A stretch of 6,152 bases of DNA from UBA4744 sp035282865 (GTDB lineage Bacteria > Actinomycetota > Acidimicrobiia > Spongiisociales > UBA4744), in the NCBI GenBank assembly GCA_035282865.1, contig DATEVB010000101.1:1-6152 (forward strand), written 5' to 3'. This document shows positions 1-6,152 of the stretch, in pieces (the stretch's first letter is position 1; each line of letters opens with the position of its first letter). Under the pieces are notes generated by a model that was not told the origin of the DNA, did no database searches, and saw nothing but the letters and a program-made list of their open reading frames with translations. The position numbers and the translations under genes were made by a program.

Positions 1-2826
1 GTCCGCCAACAGCTCCATGGCCCGGGCCATCTGCTGTCGAGCTTCGGAGATCTTCTGCTGGTAGAGGCCCAGGTCACCACTCCGCAACGCGGCCTCGGCA
101 TCAACGAAAGCCTGATCGGCCCGCTGCAACAACGCCTCGATGTCGCCGCTGACGTCGACCTGACCCGGTTCGGTGGGCGTGACCTCCCCGCCGAATACTT
201 CGGCCAAGCCCTGGGCGAGGGTCTCCCGCATCACGATCCGGTCGTTGAAGACCACCACTACTCGCTTGAACTCGGGCAACGGGTTTTGCGTGCCCTGCAG
301 ATAGATCGGCTGGAAGTAGACCACCGAGTCGTCGATCGGCACCACGAGGAGATTCCCTTTGATCACGTCGGAGCCCTGCTGGTTCCAGAGCGTGAACTGC
401 TGGGAGATGTCCGGGTTCTGATTGATGAGGGCACCCACCTGGGCGGGCCCGTCGACGAAGGCGGTACGGGGCAGGCGGTAGTCGATGATCTGTCCGTAGT
501 TGTCCGGCCCGCTCTTCGCCACCATGAAAGAGGCCATGTTGGGCCGGTTGACCGGGTTGAAGGGTTGAAGAATCGGGTACGAAAGGGCTTCCTCGTCGGG
601 GAGACTCATGAGCAGGTAGTAGGGGGTGATCGGCCTGAATTCGGCGTCGAAGGCTCTGCCTCGCAGCACCTCTTCTCGCTCAGCGTTGGACGGATCGGTC
701 GGAATCTCCCAGGCGTCCTCTTCCTGATAGAACGTGGCCGGATCGGTCATGTGGTACAGCGTGTACAGGTCGCTCTGCACCCGGTACAGGTCTTCCGGAT
801 ACCGCAGATGCTCGATCAACTGCGGTGACATCGTGGAACCGTCCACGAACAGGTCCGGGAAGATGCTGCGGTAAGCGGTGATGAGCGGGTCGGTCGGATC
901 GACCACGTAGAACGTCATGGTCCCGTCGTAGGCGTCCACCGTGGCTTTCACCGAGTTGCGGATGTAGTTGAAGTAGTTGGGCAGCGTCCCCTCGCCGCTC
1001 GCCAGTCGGAAGAAATCGGCCGGGTTCGCGTACGGGTATTGGTCGGAGATCGTGTACATGTCGACGATCCATACCAACCGTCCGTTCAGGACGACCATGT
1101 ACGGGTCGTTGTCGGCGTATAGGAACGGGGCCGCCTTGCGGAGCCGGTCGGCGACGTTGCGCACCATCAGCACCCGGCTCTTGGCGGTCAGCTGATTGGA
1201 GATCAAGATGTTGAGGTCGCTGTAGCGAAGGCCGAAGGCCGCCCTCCGGATGATGTTGCCCATCTCCACGCCACCGGCGCCGTCGTAGTTGTTGTAAGAA
1301 ACCGACTGACCCGAGCCGGTGAGCGGGAAGTCGACCTCTTGCTGTTCGGTTCCGACGATCACGAACCGATCCTTGTTGTAGCTCTCTCCGAAGTAGACCC
1401 GAGCTTGCTCGCTGATCGCCAGGCCCGGATCCTGCGCCTGTGGAGGGACATCCTGGACCAGGAAAGCCGGCTGCCCCTGAGCAGGATCAACGGTGTTGGC
1501 GGGGCTGAGCACCGCCCCGAACCCGTGCGTGTAGACCAGGTGCTCGTTCACCCAACCCTGGATCACGTCGGCGTCCTCCGCCAGCTCCCGGGTGGCGACC
1601 ATCACCTGCGTGAGCTGGCCGTCGATCGTGTAGCGGTCAACATCGATGTTGTCGAGGTTGTAGTAGGTGCGGATCTCCTGGAGCCGGCTGTAGGTCTCGG
1701 TCAGCACGGCCGGATCCCAGAGGCGGATGTTGTCGACGGTCGGCTGGTTGGCCTCTATCCCCTCGAAGTCGAGATCAGCGGACGCGGCGAACTGCCGAAC
1801 CTCGATCTTGTCCAACCCGTACGACATGCGGGTGAAGTTGATCGCATTGCTGATGTACGGCTGTTCCTTGTTGAGCTCGTCGGGAACCACGCTGAAACGC
1901 TGCACGGCGGCCGGGATGATCCCGGCGACGATGATCGACATGGCCAACCATCCGCCGACCGCCACGATGGGCAGCGTCCACCCCCGCCGCCGGATGTTCC
2001 AGAGGAGAAGGGCGGCTGCGAACAGCGATATCAGGGCCAGCAAGGTGAGGGCAGGCAGTTGCGCTTTGACGTCCGTATAGCTGGCACCGAACACCACCCC
2101 CCGCGTCGAGTACAGGAGGTCGAACGAGTCGAGCCGGTAGTCGGCGGCTTTGAGGATGGCAAGCACTGCCACCAGCACGGAGAGGTGGGCCTTGACCCCG
2201 GGACTGACTTGCGGAGCACGACCCTGGCGGAGCCGTATACCACCGTTGAGGTAGTGGAGGGCGGCAACCACGACCGTGGTCAGCACCAAGAGCTGGAAAC
2301 CCCACGAATACAGATCCCGCAGCAGCGGCAGCTGAAACACGTAGAAGGAGATATCCAGGTCGAAGACCGGGTCGGTAACCCCGAACGGGGTACGGTTGAA
2401 GTACAGCAGGATGTCTTCCCACCAGACCGCGGTACCGAGACCGACCAGGATCCCGAACAGAACAGCCAGGGCGAACCTCACTCGCCGGATCCTGGGCTCA
2501 ACCCACTCCTGGAATCGTTCGACGATCTCCTCCTCCGGGCTGGCTTCGACCAGCTGGAACCGGGGAGAGATCCGATCGATGAAGACGAGATTGACCCAAA
2601 GAAGCAGGAAGGCCAGGATCGACGCCGCCACGACCGGCGCCACCCGGGACAGCAGCAGGGTGGACCACACTGGACTCAAGTCCACGGATTGGAACCACAG
2701 GAAGTCGGTCCAGAAGGTGGCCAATCCCCGTAACGTGAGCAGGAGTATCACGATGACAACGGCGGCGAGGGCAAGTCCGCGCCGGCTGGTTCGGGGACGG
2801 TACGCGGGAGGTTCGCGGCTGATCAT
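1..2826 (-). CDS. UPF0182 family integral membrane protein (3' end outside window)
   Basis: The minus-strand frame is open from the ATG at 2826 to the window edge, giving 942 codons without a stop. Only a short C-terminal tail should be missing, since the family usually has about 900-1000 residues. Seven hydrophobic segments lie at about residues 17-36, 62-82, 117-136, 170-190, 212-230, 255-275 and 283-305. The family hallmark follows at 309-322, running QRFSVVPDELNKEQ, then a PYI...TR.SYGLD stretch. The rest, about 600 residues, is hydrophilic and probably extracytoplasmic; it includes the motifs NEHLVYTHGFG and FGESYNKDRFV. The visible end is an acidic, helical segment with alternating Ala, Gln and Arg. 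The molecular function of UPF0182 is unknown. The ATG at 2826 is the first start after an in-frame TAG at 2838-2836. It lies 44 bp after the DivIVA stop, and a -10-like hexamer sits 6 nt before it. The family assignment is firm; orientation in the membrane is inferred. Confidence 0.95.
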   Translation of the reverse strand, partial: MISREPPAYRPRTSRRGLALAAVVIVILLLTLRGLATFWTDFLWFQSVDLSPVWSTLLLSRVAPVVAASILAFLLLWVNLVFIDRISPRFQLVEASPEEEIVERFQEWVEPRIRRVRFALAVLFGILVGLGTAVWWEDILLYFNRTPFGVTDPVFDLDISFYVFQLPLLRDLYSWGFQLLVLTTVVVAALHYLNGGIRLRQGRAPQVSPGVKAHLSVLVAVLAILKAADYRLDSFDLLYSTRGVVFGASYTDVKAQLPALTLLALISLFAAALLLWNIRRRGWTLPIVAVGGWLAMSIIVAGIIPAAVQRFSVVPDELNKEQPYISNAINFTRMSYGLDKIEVRQFAASADLDFEGIEANQPTVDNIRLWDPAVLTETYSRLQEIRTYYNLDNIDVDRYTIDGQLTQVMVATRELAEDADVIQGWVNEHLVYTHGFGAVLSPANTVDPAQGQPAFLVQDVPPQAQDPGLAISEQARVYFGESYNKDRFVIVGTEQQEVDFPLTGSGQSVSYNNYDGAGGVEMGNIIRRAAFGLRYSDLNILISNQLTAKSRVLMVRNVADRLRKAAPFLYADNDPYMVVLNGRLVWIVDMYTISDQYPYANPADFFRLASGEGTLPNYFNYIRNSVKATVDAYDGTMTFYVVDPTDPLITAYRSIFPDLFVDGSTMSPQLIEHLRYPEDLYRVQSDLYTLYHMTDPATFYQEEDAWEIPTDPSNAEREEVLRGRAFDAEFRPITPYYLLMSLPDEEALSYPILQPFNPVNRPNMASFMVAKSGPDNYGQIIDYRLPRTAFVDGPAQVGALINQNPDISQQFTLWNQQGSDVIKGNLLVVPIDDSVVYFQPIYLQGTQNPLPEFKRVVVVFNDRIVMRETLAQGLAEVFGGEVTPTEPGQVDVSGDIEALLQRADQAFVDAEAALRSGDLGLYQQKISEARQQMARAMELLAD

Positions 2827-2832
2827 CCGGTC

Positions 2833-2838
2833 ATTCTA
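2833..2838 (-). promoter_or_regulatory. Candidate -10 element (TAGAAT) for a leaderless UPF0182 transcript
   Basis: On the minus strand TAGAAT differs from the TATAAT consensus at one base and ends 6 nt before the ATG at 2826. That spacing would place transcription initiation at or next to the A of the start codon, as in actinobacterial leaderless mRNAs. The best -35 candidate at 17-bp spacing, TCGGTT at 2856-2861, is poor. The only Shine-Dalgarno-like sequence, GGAGGT at 2846-2851, lies 19 nt from the ATG, too far to serve it directly. Inferred from sequence only. Confidence 0.4.
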
Positions 2839-2870
2839 CGAGCGAACCTCCGATTAACCGATTCCCGGAG

Positions 2871-4760
2871 CTAGGCCGGTACCAGTGTGCAGCCACAATC
2901 GTTGTGGGCGGGGGGCTCCGTGACCGCATCCTCGAACACCGAGCCGAGGGGCACGGCGCCCGCTTCGGCCGCTTCTCGGCAAGTGGTGCACCTGCGGCCG
3001 GTCACCACCCAGCGCGAAGCGGACAGCCCGGCGGAGCCAAACCCGTCGATGAGGCCCCGGTGATACGCCCCGGATGCGATGTCGCGGACTCTCCGCTCTG
3101 CCTCATCGGTCCGCCATGATCGATACACACGGGAGAGGCTGGCCGCCACTTGTCGCGGTCCATGTCCGTCCCGGTGCGATTCGGCGAGCGCTTCGGAGAC
3201 GGCCGCGGTGAGACCCTCAGCGAATCGGGCGGCCCAGTCGGCAGGATCGCCTTGCCGATCTCCTTCGACGACCGATTCCGTTTCGGTTACTTCGGCGGCC
3301 GCCGACCATCCGGCCGCGTAGCCGTCCTGGAGCAGATCTCCGACCGATCCAACCAGCCGCTCCGCCAGGGTTGCCGCGCTCGGTTCCCAATTCCCAACTT
3401 CGACCCGCAGCTCTTCGAGAGCGATGTTCTGCGCTTCGGTCAGCTCTCGCTTGACGGCACGCAGCACCCGGTTGGTCACCGGAAGCAACAACCGGTCACG
3501 GAGATCGAAAGGATTACCCGCCTCCGGGGAGTGGGGAGGAGCAGGTGGAGGTCGCTGAGCATCTGTTGGTTCCCCCAACCGATCTTCCGCGGCGTCATGT
3601 GGGGCAGGCGCAGGTGGAGGAGTTATCTGTTCAACCTGGCGAAGGCGGGCAAACAGGTCATCGATCTCGGTGGGTGGCGACGGGATAGTTGCCGGCGGAT
3701 GGGCTTCGGTGATAGGGGGTGCCTCGGTGAGTTCGAGCGACTCCCCTGCCGCCGGCGGGGCCTCCCCGGCCCGGTCGGCCTCGGTCGGCTCAGGCAACTC
3801 CCTTGGTGGCGCGGCGGGCTCGGCCCGGACATCGCCTTCTTTGACCGGCGACCGCAATCGGGCAACTTCGGCGGCCATGGCTTCTGCATCGACGGGTTCG
3901 GGCGCCGGCTCAACGATACGCTTGGGCGGGCGCACGATCTTGACCACCTCATGCCCCTCCGCCCATACGGTGATGTCGTCACCGCCGGTGGTCTGGCGAT
4001 CGGGACTCGTCAGCAACTTTACGGTTGACGACTCCACGTCCTCAGGGCCGGGACCGGCCAGCGCTTTCCTCCGTTTGTCGATCTCCGCCTCGAGGTTGCC
4101 GATTGTCCGGCGGGCGTTCTCCAGCTCCGAGAGCATCTCGGCGCGCCGCTCCTCCACCGCGGCGGCCCGCGCTTCGGCCGCCTCCACCCTCCGGCCGGCC
4201 TCCTGGATCAGCTCATCGCTGCGAGCGCGGGCATCCATGAGGACCCGTTCCGCTTCGAGCTTGGCGGCCCGAACCGTCTCTTCCGATTCCCGGCGGGCGG
4301 CAGTCTGGCGGCGGTGCGTTTCCCGTTCCGCCTCACCGATGATGGAGAGAGAGTCTCGCTCGGCGGCTTGCACGATGGCAGAGGCTTCCTTGGTGCTGTC
4401 GTGGAGGAGTTTCTCAGCCGTCAACCAGGCGTCGGAACGCAACCCGACCGCAGAGGTTTGTGCTTCGTGGAGCAGGACCTCGGCATCGCCGGCAGCTCTT
4501 TTCCTCATACCATCGGCGGCTTGGCGAGCATCCTGCAGAATGCGCCCGACGTCCTGGCTGATGAGGTCGAACTCGGCGGTCAGGTCACGATTGCCCAGCT
4601 CGAGCAATCGGGTATGCAGCGCGTCGCTTCTCGATCTCAGCTCGCCGACCGAACGGGCCACCTCCTCCAAGAAGGCTCCAACCTCTTCCGGGTCGTAGCC
4701 CCGGAGGCGCTGTCGGAAGGTTCGTCGCGCGATCGTATCGGGCGAGAGCAGGTCTGCCAT
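2871..4760 (-). CDS. Large DivIVA-domain coiled-coil protein with phage Mu gpF-like C-terminal domain
   Basis: The 629-residue protein has four parts. Residues 1-55 are a DivIVA/Wag31 head: LSPDTI, TFRQRLRGYDPEEV and AFLEEV align with the Bacillus DivIVA membrane-binding turn, with Leu19 and Arg20 at the positions of Phe17 and Arg18. Residues 60-235 are a charged Ala/Glu/Arg coiled coil. Residues 236-415 are a Pro/Glu-rich, probably disordered linker with one short helical patch (DDLFARLRQVEQ, 368-379). Residues 416-629 form a folded-looking domain ending in C591-x-x-C594 and H619-x-x-C622-x-C624, then TLVPA. This tail resembles phage Mu F/minicapsid proteins; that likeness is my reading and was not searched. 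Family knowledge predicts a cytoplasmic protein recruited to curved membrane at poles or septa. The open frame continues upstream to 4880, but that extension reads through a repeat, and DivIVA homology begins at the ATG at 4760. Ordinary DivIVA proteins have about 150-350 residues. The DivIVA call is firm; the C-terminal role is unknown. Confidence 0.9.
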   Translation of the reverse strand: MADLLSPDTIARRTFRQRLRGYDPEEVGAFLEEVARSVGELRSRSDALHTRLLELGNRDLTAEFDLISQDVGRILQDARQAADGMRKRAAGDAEVLLHEAQTSAVGLRSDAWLTAEKLLHDSTKEASAIVQAAERDSLSIIGEAERETHRRQTAARRESEETVRAAKLEAERVLMDARARSDELIQEAGRRVEAAEARAAAVEERRAEMLSELENARRTIGNLEAEIDKRRKALAGPGPEDVESSTVKLLTSPDRQTTGGDDITVWAEGHEVVKIVRPPKRIVEPAPEPVDAEAMAAEVARLRSPVKEGDVRAEPAAPPRELPEPTEADRAGEAPPAAGESLELTEAPPITEAHPPATIPSPPTEIDDLFARLRQVEQITPPPAPAPHDAAEDRLGEPTDAQRPPPAPPHSPEAGNPFDLRDRLLLPVTNRVLRAVKRELTEAQNIALEELRVEVGNWEPSAATLAERLVGSVGDLLQDGYAAGWSAAAEVTETESVVEGDRQGDPADWAARFAEGLTAAVSEALAESHRDGHGPRQVAASLSRVYRSWRTDEAERRVRDIASGAYHRGLIDGFGSAGLSASRWVVTGRRCTTCREAAEAGAVPLGSVFEDAVTEPPAHNDCGCTLVPA

Positions 4761-4767
4761 CGAAGAA

Positions 4768-4796
4768 ACGATAACGCCCGTGAGGGGGATTGACGG
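4768..4796 (-). promoter_or_regulatory. Candidate promoter for a leaderless DivIVA-protein transcript
   Basis: On the minus strand a -35-like CCGTCA (4791-4796; three matches to TTGACA) is followed after exactly 17 bp by a -10-like TATCGT (4768-4773; fits TANNNT). The -10 ends 7 nt before the ATG at 4760, so transcription would start at the start codon. The bases directly before the ATG (TTCTTCG) contain no Shine-Dalgarno sequence, which supports a leaderless reading. No experimental support is available from the sequence. Confidence 0.4.
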
Positions 4797-4803
4797 CGTT
4801 TCC

Positions 4804-4872
4804 GAGCCTCGAGTCTCCAATTCCGGGTCTCCAGTCGGGACTCGGGACCCGGGGACTTGGGACTGGTGACTC
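4804..4872. repeat. GGGACT-type short tandem repeat forming an imperfect hairpin
   Basis: The right half on the plus strand is a run of 7-8 bp units: GGGACTC (4837-4843), GGGACCC (4844-4850), GGGGACTT (4851-4858), GGGACTGG (4859-4866) and TGACTC (4867-4872). The left half has the same unit in the opposite orientation (AGTCTCC 4812-4818, GGGTCTCC 4825-4832). The halves can pair: CCGGGTC (4823-4829) with GACCCGG (4846-4852), CCAA (4817-4820) with TTGG (4857-4860), and GAGTC (4811-4815) with GACTC (4868-4872). It fills most of the 116-bp gap after the protease stop. It may act as a transcription barrier, but no T-tract follows on the minus strand, so a canonical intrinsic terminator is not supported. 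Confidence 0.7.
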
Positions 4873-4876
4873 GCTC

Positions 4877-5950
4877 TCAAGCCGCGTCTGGCAGGGTGGC
4901 CAGGAACTCGAGAGCGTCGTCGATCGTCCCGACTGCCACGATCTCGGGGCCTTCGATGTCGGCAGTGAGGGCTTCGTCGTAGTTGGCCTCTGGAATCAGG
5001 ATGTACTGGGCCCCGGACAGCGTGGCGCCGACCACCTTCTGGCGTATCCCGCCGATGGGTCCCACGACACCATCGGTCGAAATCGTCCCGGTCCCGGCGA
5101 TACGGAACCCGTGGGTGATGTCCTCCGGGGTCAACAGATTGATGATCGCCAGTGTGTACATCATTCCGGCCGAGGGGCCGCCGATGTTGGACGAGTCGAT
5201 CTCTACGTCGATCGGGAACAGATACTTGGGGTTGTGCGTTGCCGGACCGAATCCGACCATCGGCTGACCCTTGTTTTGGGTGTGCTCGATGAGCGTGATC
5301 GGCACCTCGATGATGGCCCCATCCCGAGAGAGGGTGAGGATGACCGTGTCCCCGATTCCGTAGGTGCTGATCTCGGCGACGGCATCCGTACCCACTAACA
5401 CCGCCCGGCCGTTGATAGCAGTGATGATGTCACCGGCCACCAGCACCCCCTCGGCCGGGGTCCCCTCGAGCACCGAAACCACTTCGACACCGTCCCCCTC
5501 GACCGTCACGTCGTAACCAAGGCGGTCGAGCGCCACGGAGATGGCCGCCAGCTTCGATTCGTCCATCCGCGCCCGGCTTTGGCGCTGGTACTCCTCCTGG
5601 GTGACGTCGATAGGTCGCACGGCGATCCGTTCGAGCACATCCACCTGGGGATCGGCAACTGCCGCCAGAAGTTCGTACACGTTCAGGTCTTGCTGGGAGA
5701 CGGTCAACATGTAGAGGTCGCCCTCGACTGGATACTGCTCGGCTCCCTGCACAGTGAGCAAGTCAACAACTTCCGGGGTAGGGCCCGGCGACCATGCGAG
5801 GTAGGGAAGCTCGATGTTCCAGAGCACCACCGAGAAGATGGCCAGCGCCATCAGCACACTGCCAACCGCGAACGGCCACCGGGGCAGGCTTCTGTCGGCC
5901 GCGTGGTCGGTGGGTTGGGGTGAAGAGGTGTCGTCCAACATGGGTCTCAC
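4877..5950 (-). CDS. Membrane-anchored PDZ/Lon-like (S16) serine protease, YlbL type
   Basis: Numbered from the GTG at 5950 (357 residues), the protein has a short cytoplasmic N-terminus, one membrane anchor at about 26-46, and a conserved extracytoplasmic segment starting NIELPYLAWSPGP. A PDZ domain spans about 140-220 (VLEGTPAEGVLVAGDIITAINGR in two overlapping pieces around 160-182). A Lon-type proteolytic domain spans about 225-355. The catalytic Ser260 lies in GGPSAGMM and Lys305 in GGIRQKVVGA, 45 residues apart as expected for a Lon Ser-Lys dyad. There is no AAA+ ATPase domain. The family acts outside the membrane on secreted or membrane proteins; Bacillus YlbL, with CtpA, removes the division inhibitor YneA. 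An ATG at 5941 is an equally possible start (354 residues); neither has a clear Shine-Dalgarno sequence. The gene lies 54 bp after the sortase, and its order with UPF0182 resembles the M. tuberculosis Rv3194c-Rv3193c pair. The substrate here is unknown. Confidence 0.93.
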   Translation of the reverse strand: MRPMLDDTSSPQPTDHAADRSLPRWPFAVGSVLMALAIFSVVLWNIELPYLAWSPGPTPEVVDLLTVQGAEQYPVEGDLYMLTVSQQDLNVYELLAAVADPQVDVLERIAVRPIDVTQEEYQRQSRARMDESKLAAISVALDRLGYDVTVEGDGVEVVSVLEGTPAEGVLVAGDIITAINGRAVLVGTDAVAEISTYGIGDTVILTLSRDGAIIEVPITLIEHTQNKGQPMVGFGPATHNPKYLFPIDVEIDSSNIGGPSAGMMYTLAIINLLTPEDITHGFRIAGTGTISTDGVVGPIGGIRQKVVGATLSGAQYILIPEANYDEALTADIEGPEIVAVGTIDDALEFLATLPDAA

Positions 5951-6001
5951 ACAGAGGTCGCGACGAGATGTTATCGACCGTTTCGAGCTAGGAGACCCAT
6001 G
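5939..6001. repeat. 10-bp inverted repeat flanking the sortase-protease intergenic gap
   Basis: CATGGGTCTC at 5939-5948 is perfectly complementary to GAGACCCATG at 5992-6001, with 43 bp between the arms. The proximal arm includes the alternative ATG start (5941-5939) of the protease gene, and the distal arm lies just after the sortase stop. In RNA the pairing could mask the ATG; on DNA it could be a spaced operator. Chance remains possible. Confidence 0.55.
5968..5973 (-). promoter_or_regulatory. Weak candidate -10 element (TAACAT) for the protease gene
   Basis: TAACAT on the minus strand fits TANNNT and lies in the loop between the arms of the inverted repeat. It would give a leader of about 10-20 nt before the GTG at 5950 or the ATG at 5941. 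There is no convincing -35 hexamer at 16-18 bp, so read-through from the sortase gene is an equally good explanation. Confidence 0.22.
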
Positions 6002-6004
6002 AAC

Positions 6005-6152
6005 TCAGGGGAATTGCAGCACGGGAACATCTTGGAGCTCTGCTCGCACGACGATCCGTTGCCGGGCCGATCCTCTCGGATGGCAAGCGAACAGCGTCAG
6101 CATGGGGGCGTCTGTCTGCTCGACAATCCAGATGTCGTTGGGAGTGACGATG
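6005..6152 (-). CDS. Class E-like sortase, C-terminal fragment (5' end outside window)
   Basis: The last 48 codons of a minus-strand gene are present, ending at TGA (6007-6005). They encode a sortase C-terminus: a strand reading LTLFACHP holds the catalytic Cys (fragment residue 23, codon 6085-6083), and GSARQR follows with the likely catalytic Arg (fragment residue 32, nine residues after the Cys). A final beta strand, IVVRAEL, closes the domain. The TLxxCHP...SARQR pattern is typical of actinobacterial class E sortases, which are membrane-anchored transpeptidases that join sorting-signal proteins to peptidoglycan or assemble pili. The catalytic His and the N-terminal membrane segment lie outside the window, so integrity cannot be judged. 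The protease gene begins 54 bp downstream and may be co-transcribed. Confidence 0.85.
   Translation of the reverse strand, partial: IVTPNDIWIVEQTDAPMLTLFACHPRGSARQRIVVRAELQDVPVLQFP

Noticed and set aside
1339..2733. 464-codon plus-strand open frame opposite the UPF0182 gene
   Set aside because: It is exactly in codon register with the antisense strand of the UPF0182 gene, where high GC at third positions removes stops. The product is a low-complexity His/Asp/Gln/Arg-rich chain with no recognisable domain, while the minus strand encodes a clear family.
2871..3515. Prophage remnant, based on the capsid-like domain
   Set aside because: No other phage gene, integrase or attachment site is present. 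The domain is in frame with DivIVA in an otherwise ordinary chromosomal cluster, so a domain fusion is the better reading.
3150..4028. 292-codon plus-strand open frame rich in Gly and Arg
   Set aside because: It overlaps the DivIVA-fusion gene on the opposite strand, has no domain, and shows the composition of an antisense shadow.
3670..4698. 342-codon plus-strand Ser/Ala/Arg-rich open frame
   Set aside because: It is antisense to the DivIVA coiled coil and linker; its Ser/Ala/Arg bias is what the complement of Glu/Ala/Arg codons gives. No domain or start signal was seen.
4804..4872. CRISPR array
   Set aside because: The units are only 7-8 bp, directly adjacent and degenerate, with no spacers.
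4804..4872. Canonical intrinsic terminator for the protease gene
   Set aside because: The hairpin is imperfect and interrupted, and no T-run follows it on the minus strand (the next bases read CGGAAACGCC).
4761..4880. Forty-residue N-terminal extension of the DivIVA protein
   Set aside because: The extension translates the GGGACT repeat and the promoter-like region, and overlaps the protease stop by 4 bp. DivIVA homology starts at the ATG at 4760.

Overview
The window is a high-GC, densely packed stretch in which all four genes I can support lie on the minus strand. In the direction of transcription they are: the C-terminal end of a class E sortase (6005-6152, cut by the window edge), a membrane-anchored PDZ/Lon-like protease of the YlbL type (4877-5950), an unusually large DivIVA-domain protein (2871-4760), and a UPF0182-family membrane protein (1-2826, cut at its 3' end). 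No RNA gene, CRISPR array, insertion sequence or phage integration signature was seen. No gene-free stretch exceeds about 120 bases.

The host is most likely a high-GC actinobacterium. UPF0182, class E sortases and DivIVA-driven polar growth are typical of that phylum, and a PDZ/Lon-like gene next to a UPF0182 gene matches the Rv3194c-Rv3193c arrangement I recall from Mycobacterium tuberculosis. The lack of well-placed ribosome binding sites, with -10-like hexamers 6-7 nt before two start codons, also fits an actinobacterium using leaderless mRNAs. An Acidimicrobiia-like lineage is a guess, not something the sequence proves.

The genes suit a shared theme of cell envelope and cell pole. The sortase fragment carries the catalytic Cys and Arg. 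The PDZ/Lon protein has one membrane anchor, a PDZ domain and a complete Ser-Lys dyad; its Bacillus relative YlbL is known to degrade a cell-division inhibitor. The DivIVA protein would bind curved membrane at poles or septa. UPF0182 has seven predicted membrane helices and a large, probably extracytoplasmic region of unknown function.

The most unusual item is the DivIVA protein. After a normal DivIVA head and a long coiled coil, it has a Pro/Glu-rich linker and then an approximately 210-residue C-terminal domain. The end of that domain (CxxC, then HxxCxC and a hydrophobic last strand) resembles the tail of phage Mu gpF-like head-morphogenesis (minicapsid) proteins. A DivIVA to phage-capsid-like fusion on the bacterial chromosome would be worth a structural and phylogenetic check. 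Smaller observations are a GGGACT-type repeat forming a hairpin between the protease and DivIVA genes, a 10-bp inverted repeat around the protease start, and a three-codon mini-ORF overlapping the UPF0182 start.
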